A stretch of 64,000 nt of DNA from the NCBI GenBank assembly GCA_023426375.1, contig JAFAAV010000068.1, forward strand, positions 109,194 through 173,193. Direction: 5' to 3'. Both the position numbers and the translations under genes were made by a program. The notes beneath the pieces were generated by a model. It was not told where the DNA came from and did no database searches. It worked only from the letters and a program-made list of their open reading frames with translations. The stretch is from Actinomycetes bacterium (GTDB lineage: Bacteria; Actinomycetota; Actinomycetes; Actinomycetales; Micrococcaceae). Positions 63,932 through 64,000 of this stretch are shown here, in pieces. Each line of letters begins with the position of its first letter. Positions within the stretch are counted from its first letter, which is position 1.

Positions 63932-64000
63932 TGGACAATGGTTTGTCAGCCCCGTCCCCCGTACCCCGGTATCAACGTCATGTGAGGAATCCGCCCGTGT
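63932..64000. other. Intergenic end of window
   Basis: Nothing is seen in these 69 bases beyond the sugar-porter stop. The next gene starts outside the window. Confidence 0.4.

Overview
The window looks like chromosome of a high-GC actinobacterium, most likely of the family Micrococcaceae (Kocuria/Rothia/Arthrobacter type). The grounds are a biotin-dependent acyl-CoA carboxylase with a separate epsilon subunit, a FabG4/HtdX-type fatty-acid cluster, an Rpf-LysM resuscitation factor, a SAM-IV riboswitch in front of metY-metX, and a cysteine-less LpdA-type quinone reductase. The family assignment is inference from gene content; no rRNA is present to confirm it.

Layout. 0.1-3.1 kb: lpdA converges on an MHS-type transporter. 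3.2-5.5 kb: a cholesterol oxidase without a signal peptide is followed by a small protein with a twin-arginine signal. 5.5-8.2 kb: accA3-like biotin carboxylase/carrier, maf and a PqqD-like protein, with the wreck of an HprK-like P-loop kinase behind them (8.6-9.4 kb). 9.4-15.5 kb: an accessory scar with a decayed IS481-type transposase, two IS110-type copies (one truncated, one split by a single frameshift), a 185-bp MITE-like element, REP-like hairpins, and a TetR/DUF1772 gene pair between them. 15.5-23.4 kb: DUF779 + aldehyde dehydrogenase, a dicarboxylate symporter, a DUF885 hydrolase, an MFS exporter and a MauE-thioredoxin fusion. 23.4-29.4 kb: accE-accD5 and yciI on one strand, and divergently birA-PH domain-adenylate cyclase-PP2C phosphatase. 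The usual actinobacterial birA-accD5-accE-maf-accA3 neighbourhood is therefore split here by about 15 kb that includes the insertion-sequence scar.

29.5-36.2 kb: a fatty-acid beta-oxidation block (acyl-CoA oxidase and TetR regulator, divergent from FadA2-like thiolase, FabG4-like reductase and HtdX-like hydratase). 36.4-37.3 kb: an AT-richer orphan glycosyltransferase, probably acquired. 37.4-46.8 kb: ligA, an inositol-monophosphatase-like protein, rpf behind a long structured leader, a DAO-type oxidoreductase, oligopeptidase B, a CPBP membrane protease and a VOC protein. 46.8-49.6 kb: SAM-IV riboswitch-metY-metX. 49.6-53.2 kb: an SGNH hydrolase, a carboxylesterase, a DMT-type transporter, an S4 RNA-binding protein and a CDF-like membrane protein. 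53.4-55.9 kb: mmsA-mmsB (valine catabolism). 56-59.7 kb: a MarR regulator, an acyl-CoA synthetase and an acyl-CoA dehydrogenase. 60-63.9 kb: glyS, a GNAT protein and a sugar-porter MFS.

Metabolic theme: acyl-CoA chemistry (carboxylation, activation, oxidation, propionate/valine-type intermediates) with sterol oxidation and cAMP/phosphatase signalling next to the biotin ligase. No tRNA, rRNA, CRISPR array, prophage or defence island was seen.
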